Part shown: positions 6,486-9,549 of the stretch, one piece after another | Numbering within the stretch: the first letter of the stretch is position 1 | How the letters are laid out: each line of letters starts with the position of its first letter | Assembly (NCBI GenBank): GCA_964461715.1 | Contig: CAYWVR010000065.1 | Coordinates: 1 to 9,549, forward strand | Source: CAYWVR01 sp964461715 | GTDB lineage: Bacteria; Planctomycetota; Phycisphaerae; FEN-1346 | DNA: 9,549 bases | Direction of reading: 5' to 3' | Position numbers and translations under genes: made by a program | The notes under the pieces: generated by a model | The model's input: the letters and a program-made list of their open reading frames with translations, nothing else | Databases searched by the model: none | Told to the model about the DNA's origin: nothing

Positions 6486-6821
6486 CTAGCGTTTCTCCGT
6501 CTCCAAGCGCGCGAGCGCTTCGCTGACATCGGGCACGAACTCGAAGATCGCGTCGAGCGCCGTCGCCAGGAACACGCTCCAGACCCGATCCTCCGGCGAG
6601 GCGAGGATCAGCCGGCGGCCCGAGTCGAGCTGACGTTTTCGAATCCGGAGCAGCTTCGAGATTCCGCTCGAAGTCAGCAGCTCCAGGTCCGTCAGGTCGA
6701 GCACCACGTCGCCGCACGCGACGTCGAGGCGGGCGTGGATTTCGTTCATGTCTTCCGAGAGCTGCGGGTCGTCCGCGAGCCGCACCACCAGCGTATCGTC
6801 GCTCCACTTCTGAACGCCCAT
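6486..6821 (-). CDS. STAS-domain protein, anti-sigma-factor-antagonist type
   Basis: A stand-alone STAS domain of 111 residues, the size of SpoIIAA/RsbV-type anti-anti-sigma factors, which release a sigma factor by binding its anti-sigma kinase when dephosphorylated. VVLDLTDLELLTSSGISKLL (39-58) is the core strand and phosphorylation loop; Ser52 in TSSG aligns with the phosphorylated Ser of the usual DSSG, with Thr50 replacing Asp. The C-terminal LATALDAIFEFVPDVSEAL (85-103) is the typical last helix and strand. GGGAG lies 6 bases upstream of the ATG. It starts 17 bases after the RNase HII-like gene and is probably co-transcribed. No kinase, phosphatase or sigma factor is adjacent, so the partner is unknown. 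Confidence 0.8.
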   Translation of the reverse strand: MGVQKWSDDTLVVRLADDPQLSEDMNEIHARLDVACGDVVLDLTDLELLTSSGISKLLRIRKRQLDSGRRLILASPEDRVWSVFLATALDAIFEFVPDVSEALARLETEKR

Positions 6822-6838
6822 CGGCGGCTCCCGCTCCC

Positions 6839-7825
6839 CTATCGCATGCGCAGCATCGCCTCCATCGGCACCCCGTCGGCCTCCAGCGCCGGGCGGACCT
6901 CGGCCGCGAACCGCAGCCCGTCCGGCCCGTACCCCGCCGTCGGGGCGAGCTCGGGGAGGAGACGGCAGAAGTAGCCGTTGATCTGGTACATGTGCAGCTC
7001 CCGCACATACTTCGCGGTCATCGACGCCAGCGCCGCCGCCAGACTCCACGTCTCGGCCGCCGGGCCGATTTCGAGAACCAGCGGCGCGCCCCCGGCGCCC
7101 GCCACCTCATAGCGCCGGCGCGGCCCGGTCTCGTCCACGGTCCGCACCCGGTGCATGGGGAACGCCCCGGCCAGGAGGTCCTCGTAGTACCGGCGGCCGC
7201 CATGCTGGTCCATCGTCGCGAAGACAGCCTCCCGCGGGCGCGCGCCGCGAACGTGCTCGAGCAGCTCGACCGTCAGAGCAAAAAGCGCCGCGGCCTTGTT
7301 CCGCCCCTCGCCGCCCACGAGACGGTTGAAGCGTATGGCCGGGGCGGCGTTGATCCGAAGCCCGGCGGCCCGGGCCCCGGCGCGCGCGAGCGATTGCGAC
7401 CACATCTCGCCCGCCGCCTCCACTTCCGCCGGCGCCGCCCGAGCCGGCAGACGCAGCGCCACCGGCGCCTCCCACGGCAGGGGCGCGACCGCCGGGTCGC
7501 GCGGGCCCACGTGGAGCGTCGCCATGAGCGAGGCCAACGTCCCGGGACGCGCCCCGCACGCCGCCAGGAACCCCAGCACCGTCCGCTCGAGCACCGCCAC
7601 GGCCGCGTCCCGGTCGGGCCGACCGATGAACACATCCTTCGAATCGCAGACGACCACCCGCTTGGAGCGACCGTTGACCTTGCGGCGGAGATGATGGCGA
7701 AGCGGACCCCAGAGGTCGGCGATGGGCTCGAAGCCCTCGTCGAACTCCAGGAGGGCCCCGCCGACGACGAGCGGCCCGAGGTGCGGTCCGTAGCCCGCCT
7801 CGTCGATGCCCAGCAGAAGACTCAT
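6839..7825 (-). CDS. Divergent RNase HII-like (RNase H-fold) protein
   Basis: The N terminus LLGIDEAGYGPHLGPLVVGGAL (residues 4-25) resembles RNase HII, which cleaves RNA in RNA/DNA duplexes. Candidate metal-binding acids are Asp8 and Glu9 in GIDEAG and Asp206 in MDQHGG; Glu276 in ASMTAKYVRE stands where RNase HII has Asp in its AK-x-x-RD motif. CDSKDVF (60-66) parallels the DSKKL motif. Differences: GYG replaces the GRG junction-recognition motif, and the protein has 328 residues against about 200, with extra sequence between about 75 and 195. The C-terminal GYGPDGLRFAAEV matches the family's HKGYGT region. I chose the ATG at 7825 because a promoter lies just upstream; its Shine-Dalgarno is weak (GAGGGG, 13 bases away). 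Superfamily is fairly sure; activity is inference. Confidence 0.7.
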   Translation of the reverse strand: MSLLLGIDEAGYGPHLGPLVVGGALLEFDEGFEPIADLWGPLRHHLRRKVNGRSKRVVVCDSKDVFIGRPDRDAAVAVLERTVLGFLAACGARPGTLASLMATLHVGPRDPAVAPLPWEAPVALRLPARAAPAEVEAAGEMWSQSLARAGARAAGLRINAAPAIRFNRLVGGEGRNKAAALFALTVELLEHVRGARPREAVFATMDQHGGRRYYEDLLAGAFPMHRVRTVDETGPRRRYEVAGAGGAPLVLEIGPAAETWSLAAALASMTAKYVRELHMYQINGYFCRLLPELAPTAGYGPDGLRFAAEVRPALEADGVPMEAMLRMR

Positions 7826-7857
7826 CCGCGTCCCGCGTCCCCTCGGCGTGCACGGCG

Positions 7858-7887
7858 ATTCTAGCAGGCGAACCGTCTCGGGGACAA
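7858..7887 (-). promoter_or_regulatory. Promoter of the RNase HII-like and STAS genes
   Basis: On the minus strand TTGTCC (7887-7882), an 18-base spacer and TAGAAT (7863-7858) carry the TGC of an extended -10 immediately before. Transcription would begin near 7851, about 26 bases before the ATG at 7825. This supports that start and shows the pair need not depend on the transaldolase promoter. Confidence 0.6.
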
Positions 7888-7926
7888 GGGGCTTTGTTGG
7901 GGCGCGCCGGACGGACAAGGGGGACG

Positions 7927-9216
7927 TCACGTCGCGTGAGCGGCGCCCTTCAGAACCTCGGCCACGTGCTCATCCATCTTCTCCTGGCTATCGGTGAACG
8001 CCCCGAGGCCGGCGAGGTTCATCAGGCTGTCAAGGCCGACGGCCCTGCTGGCAAGCCGCTCGCGCCATGTGGCGAGGCGCGGGATCTTTCCCTCGGCGCG
8101 GATCGTGCGTACCTCCTCGTCGGTCCAGTGGACCAGAGCGTCGCCGCACCCGTGCCTCTCGAAGAAGTCGACCAAGTCGCCCGGCGTCATGGCGTCCACG
8201 GCCTCGTGTTCCAGGGCCTCGACCGCCGTCACGAACCCCTCGTCCACGTCCCAGAGCGTGTGCAATCCGACGGCCGCCGGGTCCACACCCTCGGCGAGCG
8301 GCGGATGGTAGTCGGCACCCGACCGATCGCGCAGATCGTCCGGCGCGAGGCCGAGCGACAGGAACCCGTCGACCGCCTTGGGCGGCATGGTGAGGACGTC
8401 CGTGCCGGCGAGGTCGCGGATCTGGCCGCCCGCGCGGATGCTGGCGGCGATCTGGCGCGTGGGGACGCGCCGCGTCTGCCGCAGCTTCCGCACCACGGCC
8501 TGCGACGCCAACGTGGCCCGCTCGCCCACGTACGTCCCGTCGCCGAGGCCGTTGTCGGCAACGAAGGCGTTCAGCCGGCCGAGAAACACGTTCACGTAAT
8601 CCGGCCGCGCGATGCGCGCCGAGAGGTAGTTCTGCCGGGCGCCGAACCCCAGCGTCTGGTTCACGGGCACGCCCTCGTCGGCGAGCCGACGGGCCGCCAG
8701 CACGCCCGCGGGCGTCAGCGGCACCTTGACGATGAACCGTTCGGGGCAGACCTCGTGGAACCGCCGCCCGTAGGCCACGGCCTCCTGCGACTCGTGGGCC
8801 AAGTCCGTGTGCTCCTCCACCGAGACGTACGCATCGAACCGCTCCACGAGCCGCAGCCCGTGGTAGGCGTTCAGGATGAAAGCCAGCTCGAGCCGCCGCC
8901 GGCGCTTCGAGAGGTCGTACCGGTCCAGCAGGCCCGCGGCCTCGCGCACGAGGGCGTCGTAGCGGCCGGTCGCGACCTCGTCTTCGAGGAGCGAGTTGTT
9001 GGTCGTGAGGGCCGACGTTTCGGCGGTCCAGAGCCGCCGCACCTCCTCGATGGCTCCCGTGTCGAGCCACAGCAGGCTTCCCACGCTCCGCATCCGCCGC
9101 CACAGGATGTGCGTCGGGAAGACGTCGTCGAACTGATCGAAATGCGGCTGGAAGTCCTTGCGGACGAATCGCCGCACCTCGCGGTCCAGCCCTTCGGGAA
9201 ACGATGCGGGTGGCAT
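7927..9216 (-). CDS. Transaldolase-family protein
   Basis: Transaldolases transfer a dihydroxyacetone unit between sugar phosphates in the pentose phosphate pathway through a lysine Schiff base. The 429-residue product has the barrel landmarks: GSLLWLDTGAI (46-56) with the likely catalytic Asp52, TTNNSLLEDEV (71-81) in place of the usual TTNP-S-L, ERFIVKVPLTPAGV (159-172) with Lys164 as Schiff-base candidate, GVPVNQTLGF (182-191), and IAASIRAGGQIRDLAGTDVLTMPPK (256-280). It is longer than TalB (about 317) or TalC (about 215), with roughly 40 extra N-terminal residues and about 140 after the barrel's last motif. AAGGAG lies 5 bases before the ATG. It is followed by the RNase HII-like gene after 101 bases. 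Family is clear; true transaldolase activity versus a related aldolase is not. Confidence 0.85.
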   Translation of the reverse strand: MPPASFPEGLDREVRRFVRKDFQPHFDQFDDVFPTHILWRRMRSVGSLLWLDTGAIEEVRRLWTAETSALTTNNSLLEDEVATGRYDALVREAAGLLDRYDLSKRRRRLELAFILNAYHGLRLVERFDAYVSVEEHTDLAHESQEAVAYGRRFHEVCPERFIVKVPLTPAGVLAARRLADEGVPVNQTLGFGARQNYLSARIARPDYVNVFLGRLNAFVADNGLGDGTYVGERATLASQAVVRKLRQTRRVPTRQIAASIRAGGQIRDLAGTDVLTMPPKAVDGFLSLGLAPDDLRDRSGADYHPPLAEGVDPAAVGLHTLWDVDEGFVTAVEALEHEAVDAMTPGDLVDFFERHGCGDALVHWTDEEVRTIRAEGKIPRLATWRERLASRAVGLDSLMNLAGLGAFTDSQEKMDEHVAEVLKGAAHAT

Positions 9217-9247
9217 GGGAACTCCTTTCCTCTCACGTCCTCGATCA

Positions 9248-9277
9248 ATTGTACGCCCGCGCAGCGCGGGGCTTCAA
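9248..9277 (-). promoter_or_regulatory. Transaldolase-family gene promoter with palindrome in the spacer
   Basis: On the minus strand TTGAAG (9277-9272), an 18-base spacer and TACAAT (9253-9248) form a sigma70-type promoter about 31 bases upstream of the ATG. The spacer holds a perfect inverted repeat, CCCGCG-CAG-CGCGGG (9256-9270), well placed for a repressor to block polymerase. Confidence 0.6.
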
Positions 9278-9549
9278 CCGGCGGCGCACTTTGCCTTCGG
9301 CGTCTTGCCCCGGCGGCCGCACCGCGGCATGAGCGTCCGCGCCGCGGGCGGCGCGGACGAAAGGAGCGGTCCGGGAGGCCGAATAAGGTCGCCTTCATCG
9401 GGGCGGGGAGCTGGGTTTCACGCGCGGGCGACTATCGCGGGACGCGCACAAGCCGCGGTGCCGCCCGTAAGAAGGTCCGCTCCGTCGCCGCCCTTTGCAA
9501 GGCGAAGAAGCGGCGGGCGCAAAATGGACAACAAAGAAGGGCGGCATGT
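9278..9549. other. Structured GC-rich segment without a supported gene
   Basis: The strongest element is a perfect 11-base stem, CGTCCGCGCCG (9334-9344) with CGGCGCGGACG (9349-9359), around a CGGG loop and without a T run. Others are GCGCG/CGCGC with an inner GCGA-CTA-TCGC (9422-9447), GGAGCGG (9364-9370) with CCGCTCC (9477-9483), and CGCCGC (9486-9491) with GCGGCG (9510-9515). A plus-strand frame from ATG 9330 stays open to the window end but looks like composition, not a protein I recognise. A plus-strand gene could begin at 9546 (GAAGGG four bases upstream) but cannot be judged here. Confidence 0.45.

Noticed and set aside
7826..7930. A longer start for the RNase HII-like gene
   Set aside because: The extended -10 and -35 lie inside this stretch, and the homologous part begins at residue 2 of the shorter form.
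9386..9549. A plus-strand frame reading KVAFIGAGSW, reminiscent of a Rossmann N terminus
   Set aside because: There is no start codon, and the following residues are basic and show no dehydrogenase or GH4 continuation, so chance is more likely than a gene remnant.
9330..9549. An open plus-strand frame from ATG 9330 to the window end
   Set aside because: It has no Shine-Dalgarno, runs through the 11-base stem, and shows a random Arg/Gly/Pro/Ser composition; it cannot be judged without the downstream sequence.

Overview
The window is GC-rich bacterial chromosome from what is most likely a member of the Planctomycetota, possibly the Phycisphaerae side; this is a moderate inference. The main clues are a SpoVG with a zinc-ribbon insert and an acidic tail placed directly behind ispE, a long RNase HII-like protein with a GYG motif in place of GRG, a long transaldolase-family protein, and octamer-type GGGACGAA repeats between genes. 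I see no tRNA, rRNA, CRISPR array or transposase.

Layout. Positions 132-1660 (+) hold ispE (isoprenoid precursor kinase) overlapping spoVG by 25 bases, behind a promoter with a perfect TATAAT. A 353-base gap follows, with a possible terminator and a good promoter, and then ilvB (2014-3690, +), the acetolactate synthase catalytic subunit. A 78-base inverted repeat separates ilvB from a convergent GH130 glycoside phosphorylase (3789-4724, -). Divergent from that gene, with its own promoter, is the ilvN-ilvC pair (4910-6429, +), the acetolactate synthase regulatory subunit and ketol-acid reductoisomerase. The branched-chain amino-acid genes that are often contiguous as ilvBNC are therefore split here by an opposite-strand carbohydrate gene.

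From 6486 to 9216 all genes are on the minus strand. In transcription order they are a transaldolase-family protein, a divergent RNase HII-like protein with its own promoter, and a small STAS-domain protein (anti-sigma-factor-antagonist type). They converge on ilvC across a short dyad region. The last 330 bases (9217-9549) hold the transaldolase promoter and a strongly structured GC-rich stretch with no gene I can support.

How the parts work together. IlvB and IlvN form acetolactate synthase, and IlvC carries out the next step toward valine, leucine and isoleucine. Separate promoters for ilvB and ilvNC imply that subunit balance is set by two transcription units. No single novel multi-gene system is evident. 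The most unusual items are the RNase HII-like protein, the altered cofactor loop of IlvC, the split ilv locus with its inverted octamer repeats, and the structured segment at the right end.
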